In this document: one piece after another, positions 8,460 through 17,782 of the stretch
How the letters are laid out: each line of letters opens with the position of its first letter
Position numbering within the stretch: position 1 is the first letter of the stretch
Notes under the pieces: model-generated
Told to the model about the DNA's origin: nothing
Seen by the model: only the letters and a program-made list of their open reading frames with translations
Databases searched by the model: none
Position numbers and translations under genes: made by a program
Source: CAVWSM01 sp963757805
GTDB lineage: Bacteria; Actinomycetota; Actinomycetes; Jiangellales; Jiangellaceae
Reading direction: 5' to 3'
Assembly (NCBI GenBank): GCA_963757805.1
Contig: CAVWSM010000025.1
Span: 367,220 to 431,219, forward strand
DNA length: 64,000 nt

Positions 8460-10554
8460 TCACAGAAGCTCGGCGATGAGGCCGGCGGCCCGGGCGGCAC
8501 CGTCGGTCGCGACCGGCCGGTAGTCGACGTCGCGGCCGATCTCGGCGGCGATGGCCTCGGCGATGGCGTCTGGGTCGGTGGTGGCGTAGTCCATCCGCCG
8601 GCCCGCCCGGTGGCGGTCAAGCCGGTGGGCGACGTGGATGTTCTGCTCGAAGTGGTGGGCGAGCGGGAAGTACAGGAACGGCCGCCGATTCGCCGTCAGC
8701 TCCATGCACGTCGTCAGTCCACCCTGCACGATCGCGAGGTCGCAGGCGGCGAGGTGGCGGTAGAGCTCGTGCACGTACGCCCGCAGCTCGAGCCCCTCGT
8801 GCCGCGGGAGCGTGCCCGGATCGATCCTCGGGCCCGTGACGACGATCATCCGCAGTGCCGGAACGCGACGCTTCGCCTTGGGAAACGCCTCGATCACCCG
8901 CCGCAACAGGTGCTGGCCGACACCCGAGCCGCCAACGGTGACGATGCATACCTGCTCGTCATCTCGGTAGCCGAGCTCGTGCCGGAGCCTCGTCTGGTCG
9001 GCGAAGTCGGACGGGTCGAATCCGGTCACGTAGTCGGCGAAGCCGTAGTGTCGTTCGGTCCAGTCGCGGATCAGGGGCAGATCAGGCCCGAACGCGTCGG
9101 GAACGATGTCCTCGGGGTTGCCCACGAACACGGCGCGGTCACGTACGCGCGGGAAACGCGCGATGTGCTCGATCATCTCCGCGTTGTAGTCGGCCGTCAG
9201 GACCGCCTCACGTTCGCCGCCGTCCGTTCATTGGTAGCCATCCGACGAAGTCGGTCAGCCACACGTACGCTGCCCGCTTCTGCTCGGGATTCTCGTGCAG
9301 GTAGTAGTCGAGCTCCCACGCCTCGTCGCCGATCCACAGGTCGTAGTCCTCGTCGCGGACGAGGTCGTGAAAGACCATGAAGTTCGCGAGCAGGATCTCG
9401 TCCATCCGGCGGATCGCCTGGAAGCAGTGCAGATCATGCTCGGCCGACTCGCTCTCGATGTGCGTCGACTCGTTGGCCAGGAAGGCGCTCGCAGGATGCA
9501 CCCGCTCCCCGCGCTCCTCCAGGACTCGGGTCACCGGGTGCTGGGCGAGCCAGTCGATCTCGAGGTCCGGGTGCAGCTTGCGCAGCTCATCGGCGATCGC
9601 GGCGTCGCGCTGCGCGTGGCCAAGGCCGATCGGCGAAGAGATGTACAGCGCTCGCTTGCGACGGGACTTGCCGCGCACCCAGCGCCGCGGCGGCGGCGCC
9701 GGCTTGATGAAGTCGCGCAGGAGCAGGTTGACCTTGACCGGGTCGCGCACGTGCGGGCCATGCCCCGAGCCCTCAAGCAGGACGAGCTCGCCGCCAGTGT
9801 GCTCGGCGAGCGCCGCACCACGGGTCGCAGACACGATCGCGTCGTCGGTGCCGTGGATCACGAGCACCGGGCACCGCACGCGCTGCGCAAGCTCCCGCAA
9901 CTCCTCGGGCGAGTGCTTCGCGCCGTACTGCGCCGTCACCAGCGTTTCGCCCGTCGTCTCGAGCCCCCAGCCGACGCAGTCCTCGAACGGCTTCGTTGAG
10001 TGCGGCTCGGCGAAGAACCGCGAGAAGAAGAACTCGAGGAAGCCGCGGTAGTCGCGGAGCCAATAGTGCTTGTTGTACTTCGCCCAGCCCTTGTCGGTAT
10101 CGAGTTCGTCCTCCCACGGGACCATGCGCTCCGGGATCGGATCGCCGCCGCCGGAATACGAGGGCCCGATGAAGACGGCGGCCTCGACCCGCTCGGCATG
10201 GTCGGCAGCGAGGATGAGTCCGCGCTGGGCGCCAAGCGAAAAGCCGACGATGATCGCGCGTTCCGTCGCCGTCGCGTCCATGACCGCCAGCGCGTCCGCC
10301 GCGAACTCCCGCTCGTCATACGCCTCGGAGACGTCGGGCCGGTCCGAGCGGCCGTTGCCGCGCCCGTCGAAGGTGAGCACACGGCAATGCCGTGCGAGGT
10401 AGGGGATCTGCATCTTCCAGTGGCGTGAATGAATGATCGACCACGTCGGCAGCAGCAGGACCGTGGGCTCCCCGGAGCCGTAGACCTCGTAGTGCACCCG
10501 CACGCCGTCGCGCTCGACGTCGCCGTCAACGGACGGCTGGCATGCCTGCGTCAT
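8460..10554 (-). CDS. Alpha/beta-hydrolase fused to a GT-B glycosyltransferase (one frameshift)
   Basis: Residues 1-285 are an alpha/beta hydrolase: nucleophile S106 in VGFSLGAQ, acid D237/D238 in HGTDDAIV, histidine H265 in GSGHGP. From about residue 302 (ALYISSPIGLGHAQRD) a GT-B glycosyltransferase begins, resembling MurG/UGT-type enzymes. Its C-terminal nucleotide-sugar half (CIVTVGGSGVGQHLL, then VQGGLTTCMEL and FPLAHHFEQN) lies after a one-base insertion near 9225; removing one base restores a continuous protein of about 698 residues. A fusion is favoured because the hydrolase frame runs uninterrupted through the GT N-domain. Substrates are unknown; ester cleavage or acyl transfer plus glycosylation of one product is a guess. 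The 5' end overlaps the TetR gene by 29 nt, so they are one operon. Confidence 0.82.
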
Positions 10555-11167
10555 TCGTCGTCCCCCTTGCGGTTGGTTCTTCTTCGAGGCGCCTGATCAG
10601 TACGCCGACGCGTCGCAGCGCCGAGCGGATAGGCAGCAGCTCGCGGTCGAAGCCGAGCAGCAGCAGCGCCTCCGAGCCGAGAAAGGCCGAGCCGATCAGG
10701 GTGGCCGCCTCCTCGGCGGTGAACGGACCGAGCGGGCCGTGGCGCTGCTCGGCCTCGCGGGCCACCTCGATCAGCAGGGCGAACCAGCCACCGAGCAGGT
10801 CGCGAACCGCATCACGGATGTCGGGGTTCGACCAGCCTGCGGCGATCATCTCCTGCAGTGACCGCACGTAGCCGGATTCCAAGTCGTCCTCGAGGTAGTC
10901 ACAGGCGCGCTCGTAGCGCCGCCACAGCGGCTCGTCCTCGGCATACATGCGGGTCTGGCGCTCCAGGCGGCGCAGGTTCTCCTCCGCGAACAGCGCCATG
11001 ACGAGGCCCTGCTTGGAGCCGAAGTGGTAGTGCAGCTGGCTGAGCGACACCCGCGCCTCCTCGGCCACCTTGCGGGTCGACAGGCCCGCGTAGCCCTCGG
11101 CCAGCAGCCGACGGCGGGCCGCCCCAAGGATCAGCGAGCGGGTGTCGCCTGGCTCCTCGTCCACCAC
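10526..11167 (-). CDS. TetR/AcrR-family transcriptional regulator
   Basis: A 213-residue regulator. The N-terminal helix-turn-helix is clear: RSLILGAARRRLLAEGYAGL, STRKVAEEARVS and LSQLHYHFGSKQGLV (about residues 10-55). The C-terminal helical ligand domain is divergent, so the inducer is unknown. The start is the GTG at 11167 because GGAGAGG lies about 8 nt upstream; a second GTG at 11164 is possible. It is transcribed with the hydrolase-glycosyltransferase and is divergent from the osmC gene. Two copies of GGTCGATCGACC in the divergent region are its likely operators, suggesting control of both directions. Confidence 0.92.
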   Translation of the reverse strand: MVDEEPGDTRSLILGAARRRLLAEGYAGLSTRKVAEEARVSLSQLHYHFGSKQGLVMALFAEENLRRLERQTRMYAEDEPLWRRYERACDYLEDDLESGYVRSLQEMIAAGWSNPDIRDAVRDLLGGWFALLIEVAREAEQRHGPLGPFTAEEAATLIGSAFLGSEALLLLGFDRELLPIRSALRRVGVLIRRLEEEPTARGTTNDAGMPAVR

Positions 11168-11199
11168 TGGATGGGTCCTCTCCGCTAAAGCAATCGGTC

Positions 11200-11211
11200 G
11201 GTCGATCGACC
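11200..11211. promoter_or_regulatory. TetR operator candidate, proximal copy
   Basis: The 12-bp perfect palindrome GGTCGATCGACC lies 33 nt upstream of the TetR start and has a second exact copy inside the site at 11253-11268. Two copies in one divergent promoter region fit a local TetR autoregulator. Confidence 0.65.
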
Positions 11212-11252
11212 TTGACAGTAGCGCGCTAGCGCGAGCAGGCTCAACCCCTAGA

Positions 11253-11268
11253 TCGGTCGATCGACCGA
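11253..11268. promoter_or_regulatory. TetR operator candidate, distal copy
   Basis: TCGGTCGATCGACCGA is a perfect 16-bp palindrome sharing the 12-bp core of the proximal copy; the centres are 55 bp apart. It sits about 75 nt upstream of the osmC start. Between the two copies lies an unrelated palindrome CGCGCTAGCGCG (11222-11233). Confidence 0.65.
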
Positions 11269-11343
11269 AGAGCTCACCGGAAGGTTTCGGGAAGGCCGGC
11301 CTTCCTACGTTGCCAACGACCGTCACGAAGAAAGGGGTCCGCA

Positions 11344-11914
11344 GTGACCGCCACTACCGAACGACCTCCCCTCAACGGGGTCGACACACCGACGCTGTTC
11401 GCCACCCTCGACGCAGTCAAGGCGCAGCCGGAGATCGCCGAGTTCCAGTTCCGCGCGACCAACACGTGGGTGAAGGGCACGCACAACCGGTCCTCGATTC
11501 GCGGATTCTTCGGCGCCGGCCAGGAGCTCGAGCACAAGCACGAGACCACGTTCGACGCCGACCACCCCACCGTGCTCGTCGGGCAGGACAACGCTCCGAC
11601 CCCCGGCGGAGTACCTGCTCGCCGCACTCGCAGCGTGCCTCACGTCCGGCCTGGCCAACATCGCCGCCGCGCGGGGGGTCCAGCTCTCGAAGGTCGAGTC
11701 GACCGTCGAGGGCGACATCAACCTGCTCGGCATCCTCGGGCTGTCCGACGAGGTCCGCAACGGTTACAACCAGATCCGGGTCAGCTTCAAGATCGCCGGT
11801 GACGCGCCACCCGAAAAGCTTCGGGCGCTCGTCGAGCAGTCCCAGGCACGCTCCGCCGTGTTCGATGTCATCACCGGTTCCGTACCCGTCAGCGTCGACG
11901 TCACCGTCACCTGA
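11344..11914 (+). CDS. OsmC family protein (one frameshift)
   Basis: The protein is about 189 residues once a single extra base near 11605 is removed; PTP then joins AEYLLAALAACLTSGL. OsmC/Ohr proteins are thiol peroxidases or related hydroperoxide-handling proteins. Here the cysteine helix has one cysteine (LAACLT), and the N-terminal HETTFDADHPTVLVG and C-terminal VTGSVPVSVDV-type strands fit the wider OsmC superfamily rather than classic Ohr, so peroxidase activity is uncertain. The GTG start at 11344 follows AAAGGGG. The gene is divergent from the TetR gene and upstream of two flavin oxidoreductases, which suggests a redox-related cassette. Confidence 0.8.
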
Positions 11915-12014
11915 CGCACCGACCATCCCCCAAAGGCACGCCTGTCCGGCTCACGAGGCCGGGCAGGCGCCGTGACTGCGAACCCCAACCGCGACCACGA
12001 ACGTAAGGACAGGC

Positions 12015-13262
12015 ATGCGACACGTCGACACGATCGTCATCGGCGCCGGACACGCCGGCCTGGCGACCAGTCGTCTTCTCACGGACGCGGGACGTGACCA
12101 CGTCGTCCTCGACCGCGGCCGGCTGGCCGAGAGCTGGCGTAGCGCGAGGTGGGACTCGCTGCGCCTGCTCACCCCCAACTGGATGAGCCGGTTGCCGGAG
12201 TGGACCTATCGGGGTCGCGATCCCGAGGGGTTCATGGCGGCGGCGGAGCTCGTACGTTATCTGGAGTCGTACGCCCAATCGTTTGACGCCCCCGTGCAGC
12301 AGCAGACATCGGTGCTCGACGTGTGCGCGGTTGACGGCGGCTACCGGATCCGCACCACTCGCGGCGCCTGGCGAGCCCGCAACGTCGTCGCCGCGGCCGG
12401 CCCGCGTCCGCAGGTGCCCAAGCTGGCTGCTCGCTTGCGCCCGGAGATCAGGCAGATCCACACCAGTCGCTACCGCAACCCCGCATCGCTGCCCGACGGT
12501 GGCGTGCTTGTGGTCGGGGCATCGGCCTCGGGTGTGCAGATCGCCGCCGAGCTGCGCCGGGCCGGCCGCGCCGTCGTCCTTGCCGCAGGCACGCACACGA
12601 GGTTGCCAAGGCAGTACCGCGGCATGGACATCATGTGGTGGCTGGAGCAGATCGGCGCATTGGACCGTACGGTCGACGACACCGACGCATCTCAGGCGCG
12701 GCGCGAGCCCTCGGCCCAGTTGACCGGCAGTCAAGGCGCTCCGGAACTCAACCTGCGCCGGCTGCACGAGCTTGGAGTCGTCGTGACCGGACGGCTCGCG
12801 GGCCTCGATGGCAGCTGGGCGCGGTTCCGCGACGACCTGCCCTTCACCACCGCCGCCGCCGAGGCACGGCTGCGTCGCATGCTCCGCACCATCGACGAGC
12901 ACGTGGTGATAGCAGGGCTCGAGGACGAGGTCCTTCCCGCGGCCGACCCGGCGCCGGTTCGCCTTACCAGCGCGCAGCAATCCCTGGATCTGCGCACAGC
13001 GGGCATCTCCACGGTGGTGTGGGCCACCGGGTTCCACCACGCCTACCCGTGGCTGCGCGTGCCCGGCGCAGTCGCCTCCAGTGGAGAGGTCGAGCAGTAC
13101 CGCGGGATCACGCCCGAACGCGGCCTCTATGTCGTCGGGCTGCGGTTCATGCACCGGCGCAACTCGCAGTTCATCGACGGAGCACGACACGACGCGCGGA
13201 CCATCGTCGAGCACCTCGTCGGTGCCGACCGGGCTGCCCTGAAACGAGCGGAAGAACCGTGA
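12015..13262 (+). CDS. Flavin-containing monooxygenase-like NAD(P)/FAD oxidoreductase
   Basis: A 415-residue flavoprotein. The FAD-binding Rossmann motif IVIGAGHAGLATSRLL (about 7-22) opens the protein. ESWRSARWDSLRLLTPNW is typical of the FMO/YdhS-like group, and a second dinucleotide site VLVVGASASGVQIAAEL is at about 163-179 for NADPH. ATGFHHAYPWL near the C-terminus is the usual ATG motif of this group. It probably oxygenates a soft nucleophile or a small organic substrate using NADPH and O2; the substrate is unknown. Its TGA overlaps the next gene as GTGA, so the two oxidoreductases are coupled. Confidence 0.88.
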   Translation: MRHVDTIVIGAGHAGLATSRLLTDAGRDHVVLDRGRLAESWRSARWDSLRLLTPNWMSRLPEWTYRGRDPEGFMAAAELVRYLESYAQSFDAPVQQQTSVLDVCAVDGGYRIRTTRGAWRARNVVAAAGPRPQVPKLAARLRPEIRQIHTSRYRNPASLPDGGVLVVGASASGVQIAAELRRAGRAVVLAAGTHTRLPRQYRGMDIMWWLEQIGALDRTVDDTDASQARREPSAQLTGSQGAPELNLRRLHELGVVVTGRLAGLDGSWARFRDDLPFTTAAAEARLRRMLRTIDEHVVIAGLEDEVLPAADPAPVRLTSAQQSLDLRTAGISTVVWATGFHHAYPWLRVPGAVASSGEVEQYRGITPERGLYVVGLRFMHRRNSQFIDGARHDARTIVEHLVGADRAALKRAEEP

Positions 13263-14452
13263 CCTCGACGTACGACGCAATCATCGTCGGCGCGCGCTGC
13301 GCGGGCTCGGCCACAGCCATGCTGCTCGCGCGACAGGGTCTGAGGATCCTCGTGCTCGACCGGTCCAACTACGGCAGCGACACCGTGTCCACGCACGCCC
13401 TCATGCGCGGCGGGGTCCTCCAGCTGCAGCGATGGGGCCTGCTCGACCGCATCCAGGCAGCCGGGACACCGCCGGTGACTCGCGTCGTGTTCCACTACCC
13501 GGGCGATGCCGTGCGCGTCTCCCTCAAGCCCGCTGCAGGAGTACGAGCCCTGTACGCGCCGCGGCGCACCGTCCTCGATCGCGTCCTCGCCGATGCCGCG
13601 GTTGAGGCTGGCGCAGAAATGCGCTTCCGGACGAGCGCTACCGAGCTCCTCCGCCATCCGTCCGGCCGCGTCATCGGCGTCGCAGGTCACGACACGCACG
13701 GCCAGAGCTTTGTCGCCTCTGCGCCGCTCGTCATCGGCGCGGATGGGGTGCGCTCGTTCGTTGCGAGTTCGGTCGGCGCGCCGATGATCCGTACGGCATC
13801 GAGCGCAACTGCTTGCCTGTACGGCTACTGGGATGACCTGCCCGCCGAGGGCTTCGAGTGGTTCTACGCACCTGGGGTCGCCGCGGGCCTCATCCCGACC
13901 AACGACGGCCAGACGTGCGTTTTCGTTGGTACGACGAGGGAGCGCATGCGCCTCGTACGCTCGGCCGGCACCACTCCGGCGCTCAGCGCCCTGCTGCAGC
14001 AGGTGTCGCCCGACTTGTGGAAGCGGGTGTCCGCTGCGCGTCCGCCTGGTCGGCTGCGCGGCTTTGCCGGCCAACATGGCTATCGGCGCAAGGCGTGGGG
14101 TCCCGGCTGGGCTCTCGTTGGTGACGCGGGCGCCTTCGAAGATCCGCTCAGCACCCACGGCATCACAGACGCGTTCCGGGACGCCGAGCTGCTCTCCGCG
14201 GCGGTGGGCGACATCCGTGCCGGCGCGGCGAGCGAGGCGGGGGGCCTCCTCGGCTACCAGGCGGCACGCGACCGGATGGCGGAGCGGTTGTTCGGCGTAG
14301 CGGATGCAATCGCCTCGTGCACGTGGTCGATGACGGAATTGCGCCGGCTCCTGCTCGAGGCCAGCTCCGCAATGACCGAGCAAGTCGAGCGCCTGGAGAG
14401 TCTGGACGCGTTGCGGGAGGCCGGATCAGGTGCCAACTGGCGCATCGCCTGA
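13259..14452 (+). CDS. FAD-dependent oxidoreductase, geranylgeranyl-reductase-like
   Basis: A 397-residue protein with the group A FAD fold: AIIVGARCAGSATAMLLARQG at the N-terminus, ADGVRSFVASSVG in the middle, and the late FAD-ribityl motif GDAGAFEDPLSTHGITDA at about residue 288 onward. This resembles geranylgeranyl-reductase/halogenase-type p-hydroxybenzoate hydroxylase relatives. The GTG start at 13259 is supported by the GTGA overlap with the FMO gene. The enzyme could reduce isoprenoid double bonds or hydroxylate an aromatic compound; the sequence alone does not decide. It lies immediately upstream of the BTAD regulator on the same strand. Confidence 0.85.
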   Translation: MTSTYDAIIVGARCAGSATAMLLARQGLRILVLDRSNYGSDTVSTHALMRGGVLQLQRWGLLDRIQAAGTPPVTRVVFHYPGDAVRVSLKPAAGVRALYAPRRTVLDRVLADAAVEAGAEMRFRTSATELLRHPSGRVIGVAGHDTHGQSFVASAPLVIGADGVRSFVASSVGAPMIRTASSATACLYGYWDDLPAEGFEWFYAPGVAAGLIPTNDGQTCVFVGTTRERMRLVRSAGTTPALSALLQQVSPDLWKRVSAARPPGRLRGFAGQHGYRRKAWGPGWALVGDAGAFEDPLSTHGITDAFRDAELLSAAVGDIRAGAASEAGGLLGYQAARDRMAERLFGVADAIASCTWSMTELRRLLLEASSAMTEQVERLESLDALREAGSGANWRIA

Positions 14453-14523
14453 CGCTGGCGGGTGTGCAGCCGCCCCGAGCGCCGCCGATGATGGATGAAC
14501 GGTCGCCGGTGAGCTGGGGTGTT

Positions 14524-17500
14524 ATGGCGCGAAGAATCGAGATCAGGCTGCTGGGCACCTTCGAGGTGGTGATCGACGGTGTCCCTCTTGCGGCCGATGC
14601 GTGGCCGCGCCGCCAGGCGGCGACCCTGGTGAAGCTGCTTGCCCTGTCACCAGGTCGTCAGCGGCATCGCGAACAGGTCATTGACCTGCTGTGGCCGGAC
14701 CTGAGTGTGGCAGACGCCGCGCCGCGGCTGCACAAGGTCGCCCACTATGCCCGGCTCGGCCTGGGCGAGGATCGCCGCTCGGTGGTGCTGCGCGGCGAGT
14801 CCGTCGCGCTGCTGCCCGACGCGGACGTCGTCATCGACGTCGACGTGTTCGAGTCGCTGGCAGATGTCGCCGCCACATCCGGCACGTCGTCCGATGCGGC
14901 TGCGGCCGTCGATGCGTATGGAGGCACGCTCCTGCCCGGCGACCTCTATGAACCGTGGACAGAGAGCCGCCGGGAGCGCCTGAGGCTGCGCTACGTCGAT
15001 GTGCTTCGGCGAGCAGAGCGGTGGGACCGGCTGCTCGCGGAAGACCCTGCCGACGAGGAGGCCACCCTGGCGCTGGTGAGCCGGCACGTTGCGGCCGGCG
15101 ACAACCGCGCTGCGCTGCGCCAGTTCGAGCGGCTGGACGCCGCGCTGCGCCGCGAGCTCGGTGTGACAGCGAGTCCGCGGGTGCTAGCCGCGCGGGACCA
15201 GGTGTTTGCCGAGGTGTCCGCCCAGCAGCCGCGGGCTCGCGAGCAACTTCTCGTCGGTCGCGGACCGCAGCAAAAGGTACTAGCCGACCTGCTTGCCGAG
15301 GCTGGCGTAGGGAATGGCCGCACCGTACTCGTCTCTGGTCCCGCGGGCGTGGGGAAGTCCGCACTGCTGGATTGGGCGCGCGCCCGGGCCGCGCGTGATG
15401 GTTGGCGCACCGGGCACGGTGGCGCGGCGGCGGTGGAAGGAGCCTGGCCGTACGCGCCCGTCCTCGGCGCCCTCTCCGAGCTGTGCCGGCAACACCCGGC
15501 GCTGCTGGACGGGCTCGACGAGACATTGCGCGAGGAGATCGACCGCGGCCTTGCCGGGCGTGAGCTGACCTGGAACGGCGAGGGTTCGCACCAGCGCCTG
15601 TTCGTCGCCGCCGCCGAGCTGCTGCGACTGGCAGCGGCGGGCACCGGCCTGATGCTCACAGTCGACGACATGCACGAGTCAGACGAAGCGAGCCTTCGGC
15701 TGCTGCACTACCTCGCCCGGTGCGCAGCCGGTGAGCGCGCGCTCATCGTCGTCGGCTACCGCCCGGGTGCGCAACAGATCGAACAGGTCACGGCCAGCCT
15801 GCTGCAACGCAACATGGCCGTCCCGCTGCCGTTGCCCACACTCGACCGGGCCAGCGTCGACAGGCTGGCGCGAGCCGCGGCCCCGGAGGCGACCGACCAG
15901 GTGCTTGACCAGATCTGGGATGTCTCCGGCGGCCTGCCCTTCGTCGTTGTCGAGATGGCGCGGGCGTCCGCCACCGGTTTGCAGGCTGAGGTCGCCGGCG
16001 CAGTCGAGCTTGACCGGATGGCGGTCGAGGTCCGCGGGGTGCTCCGGCGGGTCGCCGTGATCGGCAACAGCTTCGACACGGACGAGTTCATCGCGCTGAC
16101 CGGGCTCCCCGAGCCCGAGGCGTACGCCGCGTTGGATGCCGCGCTGGCAGCGCTCGTGGTCGTTCGTACCGACTCGGGATTTCGGTTCAGGCACGCGCTG
16201 ATCCGGGACGCACTGTTCGACGACATCGCACCTGCAGAGGAGCGAGAGTTCCATCGGCAGGCGGCCGAGAGACTGAGCGCAATCGGCGCCGCTCCTGCGC
16301 GTGTCGCTCATCACTTGATCGCAGCGGGGCAACGATCCGACGCCGTCCCCTACGTCCTTCAAGCCGTGGAGACCGAGGCGGCATTGGGGGCCTATCGCGA
16401 CGCGCTCGCTCTGGTGGATGCGGTACGAGAGCACGCCAAGTCGGCAGACCGCGCCCGCTTGCTGGCCTTACGTGCCTATCTCCTGTCGGCCGTCGGAGAC
16501 CGGGACACGATCGAGGCCTACCGTGACGCGCTTTCCTTGGCAGCCGCAGACGATCGGCCACTGCTGCGGGCACGCATGGGAACCGCCGCCGCCAGGGAGG
16601 GCGACCTCGACACCGCAGCAGCCGTCCTCGACGGCCTCGAAGCCGACGGCGGACCAGCCGACGTCGCTATCTTGCTCGCTCAGGGACTCCTCGCGTACTT
16701 CAGCGGTGACATCGAAGCCGCGGGAAACGTTGCCTCGCAGATCGATCGTGTCCTCGGAGCCGAGGGCAACACATGGCAACGGCTTGACCTCCTCACGTTG
16801 GAGGCGCTGGTGGCCCACCACCGGGGACAGCTGTTCAACCGGCTCCACACCGAGCTTCAGCGCGCCCAGGACGCGCCGGCACTCGCGAGCACGATTTTCG
16901 ATCCGTACGTGTGCGTCGCAGAGTTCCTGCTCTATGGGGCAACGCCGTACAGCGAAGTCAAGGCACTCGCCATGTCACTGCGGGAAACGGCGCGCCGGAC
17001 GGGAGTCCTGCGAGCCGAGGCCTTTGCCACCGCACTGTTGGGAGAGGCCGCACTCCTCGCCGGTGACATCGGCGAGGCCGGGCGTGAGCTGCAGGACGCC
17101 GTCGACCTGCACCGCGAGATCGGCGCACCCGGTGGGGAGTCCGCCTCGCTGCAACGGCTCGCCGAGGTCAGGCTGTGGCAAGGCGACCGGGACGAGGCGA
17201 CGCGGTTGTTAAGACAGGCGTTGCTGCGCGGCCGGTGGTCGATCATGGCTCTGCACGTGGTGCAACGGATCTTCGGCACGATGATCCTCGCCGCTCCCGA
17301 TCCGCAGGCAGCCCGGGCTGTCGTCGACCAGGCAACGGAGACGCTGGGCGCCGAGGACTCGTGCTCGTTCTGCGACATCATGCTCGCGGTCCCCGCGGCG
17401 ATGGCCTGTGCGGACGTTGGGGACGTGGACGAGGCCCAGCGGCACCTTGCCGTGGCCGAACGCTCAGCGGACCTGTGGGAGGGCACGTCCTGGCAGGGCG

Positions 17501-17670
17501 CAATCCTCGAGGCACGAGCCCATATCAGCCTGGCCGAAGGCGATGAAGCGAGAGCGGACGCCCTGCTGTACCAGGCGGCGGAGCTGTTCAACCAGGCTGA
17601 GCAGCCGCTGGACGCGGCTCGTTGCCGGGCGGGGATTACGTCCACCGACGTTCGCACGACAGCCAAGTGA
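14524..17670 (+). CDS. BTAD/SARP-type transcriptional regulator with AAA ATPase domain, 1048 aa
   Basis: Domains in order: a winged-helix OmpR/SARP-like DNA-binding domain (about 1-95, RIEIRLLGTFEVVIDGVPL then PRRQAATLVKLLALSPG), a bacterial transcriptional activation (BTAD) domain to about residue 240, an AAA/STAND ATPase with Walker A GPAGVGKS at 272-279 and Walker B LMLTVDDMHES at about 376-386, and a long helical TPR-like C-terminal half. These proteins are multi-domain activators of secondary metabolism or uptake genes, gated by ATP and an unknown ligand. I chose the ATG at 14524; an upstream in-frame ATG exists near 14488. It follows the two oxidoreductases by about 70 nt and probably regulates that cluster. 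It is uninterrupted. Confidence 0.88.
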   Translation: MARRIEIRLLGTFEVVIDGVPLAADAWPRRQAATLVKLLALSPGRQRHREQVIDLLWPDLSVADAAPRLHKVAHYARLGLGEDRRSVVLRGESVALLPDADVVIDVDVFESLADVAATSGTSSDAAAAVDAYGGTLLPGDLYEPWTESRRERLRLRYVDVLRRAERWDRLLAEDPADEEATLALVSRHVAAGDNRAALRQFERLDAALRRELGVTASPRVLAARDQVFAEVSAQQPRAREQLLVGRGPQQKVLADLLAEAGVGNGRTVLVSGPAGVGKSALLDWARARAARDGWRTGHGGAAAVEGAWPYAPVLGALSELCRQHPALLDGLDETLREEIDRGLAGRELTWNGEGSHQRLFVAAAELLRLAAAGTGLMLTVDDMHESDEASLRLLHYLARCAAGERALIVVGYRPGAQQIEQVTASLLQRNMAVPLPLPTLDRASVDRLARAAAPEATDQVLDQIWDVSGGLPFVVVEMARASATGLQAEVAGAVELDRMAVEVRGVLRRVAVIGNSFDTDEFIALTGLPEPEAYAALDAALAALVVVRTDSGFRFRHALIRDALFDDIAPAEEREFHRQAAERLSAIGAAPARVAHHLIAAGQRSDAVPYVLQAVETEAALGAYRDALALVDAVREHAKSADRARLLALRAYLLSAVGDRDTIEAYRDALSLAAADDRPLLRARMGTAAAREGDLDTAAAVLDGLEADGGPADVAILLAQGLLAYFSGDIEAAGNVASQIDRVLGAEGNTWQRLDLLTLEALVAHHRGQLFNRLHTELQRAQDAPALASTIFDPYVCVAEFLLYGATPYSEVKALAMSLRETARRTGVLRAEAFATALLGEAALLAGDIGEAGRELQDAVDLHREIGAPGGESASLQRLAEVRLWQGDRDEATRLLRQALLRGRWSIMALHVVQRIFGTMILAAPDPQAARAVVDQATETLGAEDSCSFCDIMLAVPAAMACADVGDVDEAQRHLAVAERSADLWEGTSWQGAILEARAHISLAEGDEARADALLYQAAELFNQAEQPLDAARCRAGITSTDVRTTAK

Positions 17671-17782
17671 ACGCGGCGGACGTAGTGCGCGACCCTGTGC
17701 ACTCGGGGAAGTGCCACGTCAAGCGTCAGGTCCGGCCAAAGCTCATCCACGACACGGTCGCGGTGCAGCCGCCCGCCGGGCA

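Noticed and set aside
9208..9240. Programmed ribosomal frameshift in the hydrolase-glycosyltransferase
   Set aside because: No slippery heptamer or downstream pseudoknot is apparent, and similar indels occur throughout the rest of the window, so an error is simpler.
11907..13280. 457-codon open frame on the minus strand opposite the FMO gene
   Set aside because: It is the antisense shadow of a high-GC gene: composition is His/Arg/Gly rich and there is no family similarity, while the plus strand has clear FAD and NADPH motifs.
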